Source: Doryteuthis pealeii
Lineage: Eukaryota > Mollusca > Cephalopoda > Myopsida > Loliginidae
Assembly (NCBI GenBank): GCA_023376005.1
Contig: CM042145.1
Location: 20,651,677 to 20,715,676 of the forward strand
Length of the DNA: 64,000 nt
Direction: 5' to 3'
In this document: in pieces, positions 52,660-63,260 of the stretch
How the letters are laid out: each line of letters starts with the position of its first letter
How positions within the stretch are numbered: position 1 is the first letter of the stretch
Translations under genes and position numbers: made by a program
Notes under the pieces: model-generated
The model's database searches: none
Told to the model about the DNA's origin: nothing
Seen by the model: only the letters and a program-made list of their open reading frames with translations

Positions 52660-53289
52660 TCCTATTATAATGGACATTGTGTGTTTTTCTGTCTGTAACC
52701 GAAACTAAATCACTACTCAAGTCACAATTCCCTTAGTTATTGACGTCACATTCACCATGAATTTATTTTAATTTTAACCTCAATTATTAATAAAATTGTT
52801 TTACATTATTAATACTGTTAACCATATCTACATATTAACAACATGCTATTATATTTATATATACAATAAAAATAGCGGTTTACAGTGTGAACGGGAAGGC
52901 TAATTTGCATATTGATATTTAAAATTTGATTTTAATAAATATGTGCTTAGTATTATTGATTTCTAACTGTTTGGTTTTATCTTAATGAATATAAACAAAA
53001 ATCTCTTCAATTAATCTTAAAAGAAATCCATTAACAAGAAGAAATAACTGTCATTTTATTCTTTATTTCCTATTTTAACTAAATAGTTAAATTAGAAAAA
53101 ATAACAATGAAAGATGGAAGTGATGGAAGAGTAAGTTTCAGTTGTTCTATTTTTCGATTATACTCCCTCTGTTTCAAATATTTTTTATCTGCATTCTTAT
53201 TTAGTTTCATTAGCCTTTCTAATTTAATACGGTATTCTTTTACATTAAAACTTAAATACTTGCACCCGGAGGGTGCATGTATTTGCTAG
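52660..53289 (+). mobile_element. Helitron-like element family alpha, both ends intact
   Basis: It begins TCCTATTATAATGGAC after an A (52659). It ends with hairpin GCACCCGGAGGGTGC (53262-53276), 9 nt, then CTAG (53286-53289) before T. 630 bp, no Rep/helicase frame, so non-autonomous. Confidence 0.75.
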
Positions 53290-53339
53290 TATATATAATT
53301 ATATTAAAGCTGAGTGAATTAACTTTTTTTTCCCTAAGG

Positions 53340-53830
53340 CTTTTTTCCTGTTAAGTCCTGTAAAGTCTCCCCAATAGGGCCACCTTTTGGCCATGGGTGG
53401 TGACTCATGATGCTTAAGGATGGAATTCTTGTGGCTGAGCAGTCCATGACATGCAACACCCCACTTAGACTCTTACTTAGGCTAGACAGGCAATCGGAGA
53501 GACCCCATCCAATCAATAGGCTAGTCATGTCAAGCCCTAGCATCTATATGATTGTCCCACCAACCCTATTGTCCTTATGGCCAACCCCCAACCCTTTTTA
53601 TCATATATGTGCTAGAAGGCGGTGGCTGGGGATCTTAGTGTCCTGGGTATGACATTAAACTGAATCTAATGGTGAAGTTCCAATTTTGGAGCACTGGAGA
53701 GTTTGGAGTACTTCTTCATCACCATTACTCCCAGGTCCACTCTGACTGAGTGGTCATACCTATTTGGGTCCTATCTAAACAGAAAAAAATGAGTCTAAAG
53801 AAATGTGTTTAAAAAATTTTTTTTTTTTAA
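53340..53830 (+). repeat. Retroposon family C, body
   Basis: AATAGGGCCACCTTTTGGCC, AAGCCCTAGCATCTATATGA and CTAGAAGGCGGTGGCTGGGG follow the order of 37020-37450. The hammerhead-like head is absent. Confidence 0.65.
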
Positions 53831-53879
53831 ATTTGAATACCCATCAAAGATGAAAACAAAATGTCTTCAGTATCAGAAA

Positions 53880-54260
53880 AATTATAGTTGAATTATCTCC
53901 CCCTGGCACCAGAGGGCGAATCGCCAATATACGATATTGGTGCCAAAATTAAACTCCTTGATGAAAGTCACTTATTGTATGAACATTCAACAGGCGAGAT
54001 GCTTTTTTTTTAGCACTCCCTTTACCTTGTCAAACAGCAAGTGGTTTCATCCAGCACCCTTCACCTTGTCAACCAGCGAGTGGAATAATATTCCAATGTT
54101 CAACTTTACCTTCACCTCACCCTCAGCAAGATAAGTCTGGCTAGCAAATGCCACAAATTTGCAACCCCCCCTTTTTGTACCTTTTGAATATATGTTTCTT
54201 TATTTTCCATTGTTGTTTTCGTCTTCTTTCATCCGAAATTACTTGATAATCAAATTTTGA
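53880..54260 (-). repeat. Dispersed repeat family F, copy 2 (part 1)
   Basis: Reverse complement of 9740-10150. It resumes at 54522-54590 after the mariner-tip array. Confidence 0.6.
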
Positions 54261-54274
54261 TCCCCTTGAGACAT

Positions 54275-54521
54275 ACAATGTGTGTCATAAAAGTGCTGAG
54301 TTTGAAACTGTATTTTACCAACATAGAAATGAACAATGAATGGAACGTTAATTTTTTTCAGAATACAAGGTGTGTCATAAAAGTACCGAGTTTGAAGCTG
54401 TATTTACCAAGATAGAAATGAACAATGAATGGAACGTTAATTTTTTTCAGAATACAAGGTGTGTCATAAAAGTGCTGAGTTTGAAACTGTATTTACCGAG
54501 ATAGAAATGAACACTAAATTT
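54275..54521 (+). repeat. 89-bp tandem array of mariner-type tips
   Basis: GTGTGTCATAAAAGTGCTGA and GAATGGAACGTTAATTTTTT recur every 89 bp (for example 54359 and 54448), three units. It splits family F and is flanked by a repeated TTTCATCCGAAATTACTT. Confidence 0.85.
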
Positions 54522-54590
54522 CATCCGAAATTACTTGCTTACTACCGGGAAATTTTAAGAGTCCCAAAATATCTCTTATGAGCATAAAAT
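54522..54590 (-). repeat. Dispersed repeat family F, copy 2 (part 2)
   Basis: Continues to the GGGAAATTTTAAGAGTCCC and AATATCTCTTA end seen at 9705. Confidence 0.6.
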
Positions 54591-54672
54591 AACCCAACAA
54601 GTCTTAACATGCCATAAATCCAACCAACCAGCCAACCAACCAACCAACCAACCAACCAACCAGCCAACCATC
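54591..54672 (+). repeat. LINE/SINE 3' tail with (CCAA)n
   Basis: AATAACCCAACAAGTCTTAACATGCC-type tail (AAGTCTTAACATGCCATAA), then CCAACCAACC repeats. Confidence 0.7.
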
Positions 54673-55149
54673 TGAGCTAAACCAATGAAAATTATGTCAG
54701 TTAACAAAATTGCCAAGGAGTATCATCCAAGACGGTTTGAAAATATCGACATAGGCTTTTTATTCATTTTGATCTCATTTAAGAAAAGTAAAACAGCCAG
54801 AAAAAAAAAAACGGTTTATTTTAAAGATTGGGGTAAACAAATCAGAAAACGTTTGTATAGAATAAATTTAAAAACCTGTTTACATAATCTCATAGAAATA
54901 AATCTTTATTTTCTGCTGAGCTTCAATGAAAATCTTGTTTGTCTTGTTTTGTACAATGAATCTTGAGGCAAGAAAGAAAGATATCAGGAAATTTGTAGAC
55001 TTCTTCTTTTGTTCATCCCACACCTTAAAACCATTCGATTCCATTCAGATTTATATCTACAAATGAAAGCCCCAAATCTTTGTGGTAGATTTTCTGGCTA
55101 AATGGAAAGTTTTCTTAGAGAATTCCTCAGAATGTTAATCTTATATACT

Positions 55150-55510
55150 CAAACAAGAACAACAACCACAATGTGAAACATGTCAAACACCCCTGACAGT
55201 TAAACACTTATTGATGGAATGCAGATTTTTTGCTCCCATCAGAAACCATTATTTTAAAGCAAACAATATGAAGGATCTATTTGAAAATGTTAACATTGGG
55301 GATATTTTCTCCTTTTTGAGGGAAATAACATTATACCATAGAATATAGACATGAAACAAATCAATGCCATACAATATAATCCCCAATAATGCTAACATAT
55401 TGTTAAAACCAATTACTAAAAGTATATATATGAATGCACAATATGTATAACACCTCAATCGCTAGGCATGATATAACCCTGGATGGGTTGATATGCCGTT
55501 AAAATTAATA
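55150..55510 (+). pseudogene. LINE 3' end: RNase-H-side C-terminus plus 3' UTR and tail
   Basis: The + frame CETCQTPLTVKHLLMECRFF ending at TAG near 55347 is the C-terminal C..C..H..C pattern of LINE proteins with an RNase H region (..C..C...LTVEHLL.EC..). The 3' UTR ends GGTTGATATGCCGTTAAAAT and a CCAA run. That tail is shared with family C and the 5S-SINE, so this LINE is the likely source of their mobility. The clade is not certain. Confidence 0.7.
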
Positions 55511-55552
55511 AACCAACCAACCAATCAGAATGTTAAGGTTTATGGTCAAGTC

Positions 55553-55980
55553 ACGCTGAAAGCACCGGTTCCCACTAGATCACCAAAGTTAAGCAGTGAT
55601 GAGTCTGTTCAATACTTAGATGGGTGACCATTGAAGCAAAAGCAGGTATTGTAAGAAACCGAATATCAAAATGATTTGATTTAGCATTAGTCGTCGTCAT
55701 CGGTGTGGCCTAAAGTCGGTATCAGCCAGACAGTTAGGGAGTCTATCCCCTTTTCACTAGCGCTTGACCAGGGAGATCATTTTAGCGACTAAGGTGGAGC
55801 GCCACACCTACCATCAGCTCCAACTTTATCGTACAGATCCCTGTGCTACTCATACGTTGAGTTGGCGAGGGCCGGTATCAAACCAGGAACCATGTGGTTC
55901 CTAGTCAAATGCTCTACCGACTGAGCTATTAAATGACCCAAAAAGTGTTGATATGTCGTAAAACAAAACAACCAATCAAT
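55553..55980 (+). repeat. 5S-rRNA-derived SINE, copy 2, split by a tRNA-SINE
   Basis: GAAAGCACCGGTTCCCACTA, ATCACCAAAGTTAAGCAGTG and ACTTAGATGGGTGACC are clear 5S rRNA blocks. The 5S part is broken after GATTTAGCATTA at about 55690 and its tail resumes at 55928 (ATTAAATGACCCAAAAAGTG, then TTGATATGTCGTAAAAC). Confidence 0.82.
55692..55930 (-). repeat. tRNA-SINE nested in the 5S-SINE
   Basis: The - strand head at the right (TAGCTCAGTCGGTAGAGC) and body to the left (GCGCTAGTGAAAAGGGGAT). ATTA is present on both sides as a short possible target duplication. Confidence 0.82.
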
Positions 55981-56039
55981 TAGAATGTTAAACAAGACCT
56001 TTTCTGTATTATTTGGTTTGGTTTGTTTTGTTTTACGGC

Positions 56040-56790
56040 ATGTCAACCTTAGTGGGTCATTTAATCCTGATTAAGTTTTGAAATAAATTAATTCTTAATG
56101 GATACACATCTTTTTTTATAAATACATTTTTCTATTTAACCCATAGATGGGACCCTAACAGGTACTACCACTCTGGGTCAGAGTGGACCAGGGAGCAATG
56201 GTGATGAAGAGGTGCTCCATATTCCCCAGACCTCCAAAACTGGAACCTCACCATCAGATAAAGTTTAATGTCATTCCCAGGACATGTAGACCCTCAGCAA
56301 TTGCCTTCTAGCACCCATATGATAAAAAGGATTGGGGCTTGCCATAAGGGCAATAGGGTTGGGAGCAATCATATAGGTGCTAGGGCTTGATATGACTAAC
56401 CGATTGATCGGAGTTAGCTTCTCCAACTGCCCGTCTAGCCTAAGTAAGGGTCTAAGTGGAGTGTTGCAGGTCATGGACTGCTCATCTACCAAGACTCCAT
56501 CCTTAAACATCATGGGTCGCCACCCACGGCCAACAGGTGGCTCCATTTGGGGGAGTCTTATCCCTCTGCAGAGGTGCAGTCGGAGCATTCTAATGCCCCA
56601 GTCAACAGGGCGGTGTATTATTTGGATTTTTCGGACTGTTGTCCTCATCTTTATTGTTTAACGTTTCGGTCAATGTGCCCTCCGGCCTTCTTCAGGTGTT
56701 TCTTGTTGACCTCGGAATCTTCTTGTCAAACTTGGGAGCCTTCATGTCGTAATCAGGAGCTTTCCATGGCTGTACCAAATTTTCTTGGCA
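56040..56790 (-). mobile_element. Retroposon family C, full copy with head
   Basis: On the - strand it starts with the hammerhead-like head (56790-56620), continues through TGCACCTCTGCAGAGGGATA and CACCTGTTGGCCGTGGGTGG, then GGTGAGGTTCCAGTTTTGG, and ends near 56040 with ATTAAATGACCCACTAAGG and TTGACATGCCGTAAAAC. It is the best single copy for the consensus order head-body-tail. Confidence 0.68.
56662..56695 (-). ncRNA. Hammerhead-like core at family C head
   Basis: On the - strand CTGAAGA, then AGGCC...GACC (stem II with one mismatch), then GAAACG. Stems I and III are not convincing, so cleavage activity is unproven. Confidence 0.4.
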
Positions 56791-57036
56791 TTTTTTACCT
56801 GTATGATAGAATATTTGAAAGTTCACTATCTATTCACCTCAGAACTCATTCTATTCAAATAAATTCCTATTATTATTGTAATCTGAGTCCTTCTGCTCAA
56901 TTATAATGAGCAAACCATCAGCTTTTCAACTTTGCTTGGGTGTGGTGGGATAGCCGCTGTGAGTGGTTTAAAGTAGGCAAAGAGTTAAATGTAGCATATT
57001 AGGCTATTAAAAAGATTGGCAGAAAATCCATATATA

Positions 57037-57670
57037 CATAGTGTGTCAAAAAAGTATCGAGATTTTTTGTACTTTTTGACACACCTTGTATTCTAAAAAC
57101 GTTCCATTCATTGTTCTTTTCTATCTTGGTAAATACAGCTTCAATCTTGATACTTTTTTGACACACCTTGTATTCTGAAAAAATTAATGTGCCATTCATA
57201 GTTAATTTATATCTTGGTAAATACAGCTTCAATCTCGATACTTTTATGACACACCTTGTATTTTGAAAAAATTAATGTTCCATTCATAGTTTATTTATAT
57301 CTTGGTAAATACAGCTTCAATCTTGATACTTTTTGACACACCTTCCATTCATAGTTAATTTATATCTTGGTAAATACAGCTTCAATCTCGATACTTTTAT
57401 GATTGTATTTTGATTCATTTTATTTATATCTTGGTAAATACAGCTTCAATCTTGATACTTTTTTGACACACCTTGTATTCTGAAAAAATTAATGTGCCAT
57501 TCATAGTTAATTTATATCTTGGTAAATACAGCTTCAATCTCGATACTTTTATGACACACCTTGTATTTTGAAAAAATTAATGTTCCATTCATAGTTTATT
57601 TATATCTTGGTAAATACAGCTTCAATATCGATACTTTTTTGACACACCTTGTATTTTTTAACACATCTTG
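57037..57670. repeat. Tandem array of mariner-type tips, 86-89 bp period
   Basis: GACACACCTTGTATTCTGAA recurs at 57160 and 57248, with further units at 57334, 57468 and 57555. The intervening text (ATATCTTGGTAAATACAGCT) is the inverse of that in the 54275 array, so the two arrays are in opposite orientation. No transposase. Confidence 0.88.
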
Positions 57671-58390
57671 TATTTGATTATTCAGAATTCGTAATTGATT
57701 TTGTGGGGTATTTCTGTTAATTTACATAAATGTTTTTTTTTGTCTAGTTTTTATTGGCATTGATTTTCAGTGTCGTTTCTAATTGTTTTACGAGGATAAC
57801 AGGCCAAAATGAAAATGCAATTTAATAGCAAAAGCAAAAGAAGAAATTTTCTTACTAATTTATTTTGGGAAAAAAAAATAGCAGAAATTGATGGGGCGGG
57901 GGTAGGATATTTCTAGAAATGGAGGAATGGATGACCTACATCTAAAATTAAAAAAAGAAACGATCAATAGATACCTCTGCGTGACTTAGCTTGACTGCAA
58001 ATCAAGAGAAATCTCATCAGACAGTTTAAATAATAATGTTTTTATATCAGGTAAACTACAGCCCATGGGCCAGATCTGGCCCAGCCCGTGTAGGCATTTT
58101 ATCAGGCTCACTGACGGTATTTGAATGCTGCATTCTTTGTTTTGAAAATAAATATGTTGGTAAAATTTGTTTTTGTGCATCTTATGCCACTCATCCATGA
58201 ATATAACATGGAAAGATGAATTTTGTTTTACATCTTTTTCTCAGAGATTTTGTTCTGGCTAGCAATGATATAAAATGATGTATCTTTGAAATGCATATGG
58301 TATGCAAAGGGAAAAATGGACAAGAAGATTTTGCGTTAAAATCGTTTATTAAAAATAAACAAGTGTTGAAAACGTTGTTGTTGTCATCAG
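57671..58390. other. Mostly unassigned; possible hAT-like tip
   Basis: ACAGCCCATGGGCCAGATC at 58058-58080 resembles the G/C-rich terminal region of some hAT elements. No partner end was identified. Confidence 0.3.
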
Positions 58391-59110
58391 AAGTATTAGT
58401 AGGAAACTCTGGAATGGCCGAGTGGAGTAAGTCAGGAATATCTCAGTGGCCTGGTAGCTCGAGTGGGGGTAAGTCAGGAATGGCCCTGGGGTCATGAGGT
58501 GCAGTGAGGTGTGGGTATCGTATGATAATACGTCAGGAATCTCTCTGTGGCCTGGTGTGAGGCGTGGGGTAGTATCGTGTTGATGGTACGATGTAGGTAG
58601 ATAGAAGTTGTAAGTTGATATGGTCACTTGGTGTGGGAAATAAGTCAGGAAGGACCCAGTGAGTTGCAGTTGGATAGTGCCGTGGTGGTCAGGGAGGTAA
58701 GGATATCATGCCGGCTGTGGTGAAGAGTTGAAGTAAGGTTGAGTGTCAGGGTAGGTGCGGGCGTGCGTAGTAGATGTAGCGGCTCTTTGAGCCTGCCTGC
58801 CGGTCGATCGGCGATACCAATGGCCTGAAAGCCCTCAGTCAACTGGTATGTCCTCAAAATGCCCGAGTTTATATACTAACAAGGTAGGCTCCAGAAATGC
58901 CTTTGGAGCGTTTTAGCGGGAGAGTTTTTTATTGGCTGAAAATCCGGATTCCGTTTACATATTATTTTTTGTTGTTTGGAATTCCTTTCAAGCATAACTC
59001 AATCCGAGCCTATGCGCAGAACTGCTTCAATTTGGTCACTTTGTTTTAGGGTACCGTTGGGTTAACCTCCGCTGGTAGGCGTCCATGACTCATGTTTTGC
59101 TCTGTTTTGT
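58391..59110 (-). other. G-rich block, possible solo LTR on the - strand
   Basis: Composition differs from the surroundings. GTCAGGAAT..CTC.GTGGCCTGG recurs three times at 58430-58560. On the - strand GTATATAAACTCGGGC near 58875 is a TATA-like promoter. No coding frame matches a known family. Confidence 0.35.
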
Positions 59111-59244
59111 TAGCGAGTGGATATATTTTGTGAAGTGAAGTTTGTGAATCATAAGATATCTATCTCTGTTATAACAGCAAGTATTGAACACAATAATAAT
59201 GTGGCCTGCGCTCGTTATTTTTTCAATTATCCGACCCATTGTGA

Positions 59245-59630
59245 AAAAGTTTGGTGCAAATATTTAAGTTTTAATGTAATAAAATATTATATTAAATTAG
59301 AGAGGCTAATGAAACTAAATAAGAATGCAGATAAAAAGATTTGAAATAGAGGCGGTATAATCGAAAAATAGAACAACTGAAACTTACTTTTCCATCACTC
59401 GTGTCTTTCATAGCAAAATTTTCCTAATTTAACTATTTAATTAAAATGGGAAGTAAAGAATAAAATTACCGTTATTTCTTCTTGTTAATGGATTTCTTTT
59501 AAGATTTATTAATGTTTAAAAAAATAAAACCATGTAGAATGTGATGTAAATAACTAAAGGAATTGTGACTAGAGTAGTAATATAGCTTCGGTTAGAGACA
59601 GAAAAACACACAATCTCCATTATAATAAGA
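59245..59630 (-). mobile_element. Helitron-like family alpha, 5' end intact
   Basis: The - strand begins TCTTATTATAATGGAG at 59630, preceded by A. The interior matches 52660-53289; the 3' hairpin end is replaced near 59245. Confidence 0.6.
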
Positions 59631-59756
59631 TGTGTAAATTAGGGAAATAAGTGTAGATTAGATGGATAAGTGTAGATTTAGAAGAATCAGGATAGAATAA
59701 ATTTAGGGGAATATGGGTTGATTTGGTAGAATCAAGATATAAGGGTAGATTAGGTG

Positions 59757-60006
59757 GCCAGGTTAGCTCAGTCGGTAGAGCGTTCAGCTAGAAACCACAA
59801 GGTTCCTAGTTCGATACCGGCCCTCGTCAACTCAGCGTATGAGTAGCACGGGATCTGTGCGGTAAAGTAAGGAGCTGATGGTAGGTGTGGCACTCCACCT
59901 CAGACGCAAAAAAAAAACACAATCTCCTTGGTCTAGTGCTAGTGAAAAGGGGATAGACTCCCTCACTGATTGGCTGACACCGATTTTAGGCCACCCCGAC
60001 AACTTT
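59757..60006 (+). repeat. tRNA-derived SINE, intact A box
   Basis: TTAGCTCAGTCGGTAGAGCG and AGTTCGATACCGGCC, then the full body to GGCCACCCCGACAACTTTA. Confidence 0.85.
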
Positions 60007-60850
60007 AATTTTTTAGGTGGCTAAGTGTAGATTAGGTAGAATCAGGATATATGTGTAGATTTGGTAGGTATCATGGTTGGCAACTTATAAAAGTTGTTGC
60101 ACAAAAGCCAAAGTCATGAACCCTAATATTCCCAAAATTGAGCCTACACATCAAAATCTATCAGAAAACTCAATAAAATCGACATCTAAAATTTGCATGA
60201 AAATAGGTGATTTAAGGCACTGTCAGATTTAAAAAAAAAAAAAAAGGCTCATATCTCTGCCAATTCTTTGAAATGAGCACTTTCTTTGAAATGAGCACTT
60301 TTCTTTGGTATCATTGAAATCTATGCATTGAAATCTATCAGAAAAGACAATAAAATCGTTTTTTTTTTTTTTGGCTAGTTGTTCTTAATAAAGATTTCAC
60401 TGTCAAAAAATCCCCAAATAAACAAAAACAAAAACAAAAATAAGCCCAAAAAAGCAACAACTAAACCATTGTATTTTTTTTAGAATAGATAAAATCTATC
60501 AGAAAAGACGATAAAATTGTTTTTTTTTATTTTTGGCTAGTTGTTCTTAATGAAGAATTCACTGTCAAAAAAACAAAAAAAACAAATAAACAAAAAAACA
60601 AAAAACAAAACAAACCCCAAAAAAGCAACAACCAAATGATTGTATTTCTTTTAGAATAGAAGATGAAGATTTGATTTGAAAGAAGATACATCTACATGCC
60701 TCATCAGATTAACATCAAAGCTTGGAAATTTATGGACATTTTTTTTTCATGATAAAAAGAAACGTGTTATTGGATTTAAAAAAAAAAAAAAAGTGTTCTT
60801 TCCCAAATTAAAAATGATGTTTGGATTAATTGAAAACTCGGGGGTAGGGA
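60007..60850. other. A-rich stretch with a two-copy direct repeat
   Basis: AAATCTATCAGAAAAGAC, TTTTTTGGCTAGTTGTTCTT and CACTGTCAAAAAA occur at 60330-60420 and 60485-60570. Non-coding. Confidence 0.55.
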
Positions 60851-61174
60851 GTGGGTTTTATGCTATAGATATAAATATCTTTAAGATTATATATATAATT
60901 GCTTAGATCAAAGTATACATCCTCCTACATGCATTTAATACATTAAAATCAATTATATTTACCATGAGTGTAAAGAGGGGGAACATAATTGTAAATATTA
61001 CACACACTTAAAAAAAAATGTATGTACTGTTGATTTATTTATTTATTCATTAAATGAATATTTATTAAATTTATTGAATGTATTTGTGTACCAAATAGAT
61101 ATTTAAATATCTATTTAATGTGTGCAATATTTATTATTAATGCTACCAGAAAAAAAACAAACAAAGAAAACACC

Positions 61175-61240
61175 ATCCGGGCGGTGTAAAAATTCAGGCA
61201 ATACTTGAATTTTTACACCGCCCGGATGGTGTTTTTTTTG
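61175..61240. repeat. Inverted pair of Helitron-like beta tips
   Basis: CACCATCCGGGCGGTGTAAA and its inverse lie back to back, separated by about 15 bases. Confidence 0.7.
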
Positions 61241-61596
61241 TTTTTTTTTAAATTGAATGTCAGAGAGTTTGTACCATAAGTAAGTAAAATCATCAAATTT
61301 ATTAATAGAGTAAAAAATAAAATAATTTGAAATCGAAACTTAGTTCTGATAACTATTTTTTATGCTATAGATATAAATATTTTTAAGATTATATATATAA
61401 TTGCTTAGATCAAAGTATACATCCACTTATACGCATTTAGGGGGGGAACATAATTGTAAATATTTCTAATCAGTGGGGGTGGGGTGGGGTCACAGTCAAG
61501 TCTAACGCAAGGTTCCAATCGACAGTCTAAACACTCCCAACTGTATCATCTGCATTATTTGAACTATTGTCCCCATCTTCATTGTTATTTTTACAA

Positions 61597-61629
61597 CGTT
61601 TCGGCCAATTACCCTCCGGCCTTCTTCAG
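61597..61629 (-). ncRNA. Hammerhead-like core, copy 2
   Basis: On the - strand CTGAAGA, A, GGCC, loop, GGCC, GAAACG: core boxes intact, stem II of 4 perfect pairs. Confidence 0.42.
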
Positions 61630-61804
61630 GTATTTCTTGTCGGACTCGGGAACAACTCCTACCCCAACTATGGTTAGCGGAATGAGAACAGGATACCCCC
61701 ATGGAATAAATAAAGGGTTAGGTTCAAAGTTACGTGATGGCTCCCGAATACGACAAGAAAGTTCCAGAGTTCGAAAAGAAGGTTCCGAGTCCGACAAGAA
61801 ATAC

Positions 61805-61838
61805 CTGAAGAAGGCCGGAGGGTATATCGGCCGAAACG
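61805..61838 (+). ncRNA. Hammerhead-like core, copy 3 (best stem II)
   Basis: CTGAAGA at 61805-61811, stem II GGCCG (61813-61817) with CGGCC (61828-61832), then GAAA at 61833-61836. One extra A (61812) precedes stem II and stem I does not close, so it is a core-like motif rather than a proven ribozyme. Confidence 0.45.
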
Positions 61839-62175
61839 TTGTAAAAATAACAATGAAGATGGGGACAATAGTCCGAATAATGCAGATGATACTAATCTTC
61901 AAGCCTCATCTCAAACATTCAGAGAAATACTCCCAACTGTATCATGCTCCAAAATCCAATATCCAAAATTATTTCTTTGTCCCGCTTGTCTCGACAACAA
62001 AATACTACTGCAGTCGTTCTCCCTGGTCTGTGAGAATAAGTCCTTTAAATACACCTCAAATTTTACCACATCCGGGCTCCTCACTCATAATTTTCCGTGC
62101 AGCATGTGCGACACTTGTCAGCACGGCGCGACCACCTACATCCGGGCCACTATGCTATTTCTTATTTCACTGATC

Positions 62176-62330
62176 GTCCACAGCTCTCACATTCTGAAGG
62201 AAGCAGGTTCGACTCTAGGTCAGTCCTACATGCCAGGCAAAGCCTAGCCCGCTTCCTTCGAGAATACGAATTCGAGTCTTCACGCCCGCCACTCTCTCTG
62301 TCACACCGTGTTGCATGAGGTAGGTCTCCT
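62176..62330 (+). repeat. SINE family G
   Basis: GAAGCAGGTTCGACTCTAGG, then GCCAGGCAAAGCCTAGCC and CTTCCTTCGAGAATACG. Confidence 0.6.
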
Positions 62331-62487
62331 CTCTCACTACAATATTACACACTTTAAAAAATGTATGTACTATTCATTTATTTATTTATTCATTAAATGA
62401 ATATCTATTAAATTTATTGAATGTATTTATGTACCCAATAGATATTTAAATATCTATTTAATGTGTGCAATATGACTCGAATTAATG

Positions 62488-62909
62488 CTAGCAGAAAAAA
62501 AAAAACACCATCCGGCAGTGTAAAAATTCAAGATATTGCCTGAGGGGGTGTGAGTTAAAAAATTGAATGTCAGAGAGTTTGTACCATAAGTAAGTAAAAT
62601 CATCAAATTCATTAAAGGAGTAAAAAATAAAATAATTTGAAATGGAAACTTAGTTCTGATAACTTTAGATATATATAATAAAAAATAAAGTATATAAAAA
62701 TAAAACAAACTCTATGTAAATATATAATTCTGGGCATGTAATTATTAAAACTTGTTTTAAAAAGCAATGAGGACCGTCTAAGGTTGCATGCTCAAATTTT
62801 GAGTGTATTTATTCTATGTTATAATGATTTGGGGTAATGTGATGTAAGGAGTTTCAGTTACAGATAAATCTCCATTATTGATAAATCTCAAATCTCCATT
62901 ATTGATAGA
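62488..62909 (-). mobile_element. Helitron-like family beta, copy 3
   Basis: The - strand starts TCTATCAATAATGGAG at 62909 after A. It ends with hairpin ACACTGCCGGATGGTGT, then CTAG at 62488, followed by C instead of the usual T. Confidence 0.65.
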
Positions 62910-63059
62910 TATCTAATATTTAACTATTTGCCAACTCTAAGCTGCCCTCTCGTCACTGCGATCCTATGCATACTACAACAAAGCAAAATACAAAAACTGA
63001 TGGTTAGCTCATTACAATTGAGCAGAAGGACTCAGATAACAATAATAAAAGGACACTTA

Positions 63060-63260
63060 TATAGTGTAGTATGTACTGTTCCCTATTAGTGCAGTTTTGT
63101 GCATATAAGTACCACCGTACTCATTTGGAAAAAGAGTGAGAGTGTCTTACCTGCCAGAGTCGAACCCGCGCCCCCCGGAATGCAAAGAAATGAGATTTAG
63201 GGGCTGGATGGATGCGAGGTGCAATTCAGGTGCCCGGATGTTGGAGCATACACACAAGAA
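63060..63260 (-). repeat. SINE family G, diverged
   Basis: On the - strand GCGCGGGTTCGACTCTGGCA is a clear B box. The flank CCGGATGTTGGAG is shared with 48530. Confidence 0.5.

Larger units (their letters stand above)
61546..61893. mobile_element. Inverted pair of family C heads (hammerhead-like)
   Basis: 61546-61648 returns inverted at 61792-61893 (CATCTGCATTATT, TGTCCCCATCTTCATTG, AAATACCTGAAGAAGGCCGG). The 140-bp spacer is also partly symmetric (CGACAAGAAA). No family C body is attached. Confidence 0.75.
60855..62640. repeat. Locally duplicated block
   Basis: ATGCTATAGATATAAATAT and GCTTAGATCAAAGTATACAT occur at 60860 and 61360. ATTCATTAAATGAATAT and AAATAGATATTTAAATATC occur at 61045 and 62385, each time followed by the family beta tip and GAATGTCAGAGAGTTTGTAC. 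Segments were copied more than once within 1.8 kb. Confidence 0.7.

Noticed and set aside
55553..55665. A functional 5S rRNA gene
   Set aside because: Several conserved 5S positions are changed, and the copy is followed by a SINE tail; a second copy has the same structure.
56271..56648. 125-codon frame as a gene
   Set aside because: It is the body of retroposon family C, with similar frames at 37059 and 53407. Recorded under the repeat; coding status is unresolved, not excluded for the ancestor.
61484..62173. 229-codon frame as a host gene
   Set aside because: It crosses the inverted hammerhead-like pair and SINE-like sequence; no domain and no intron signals.
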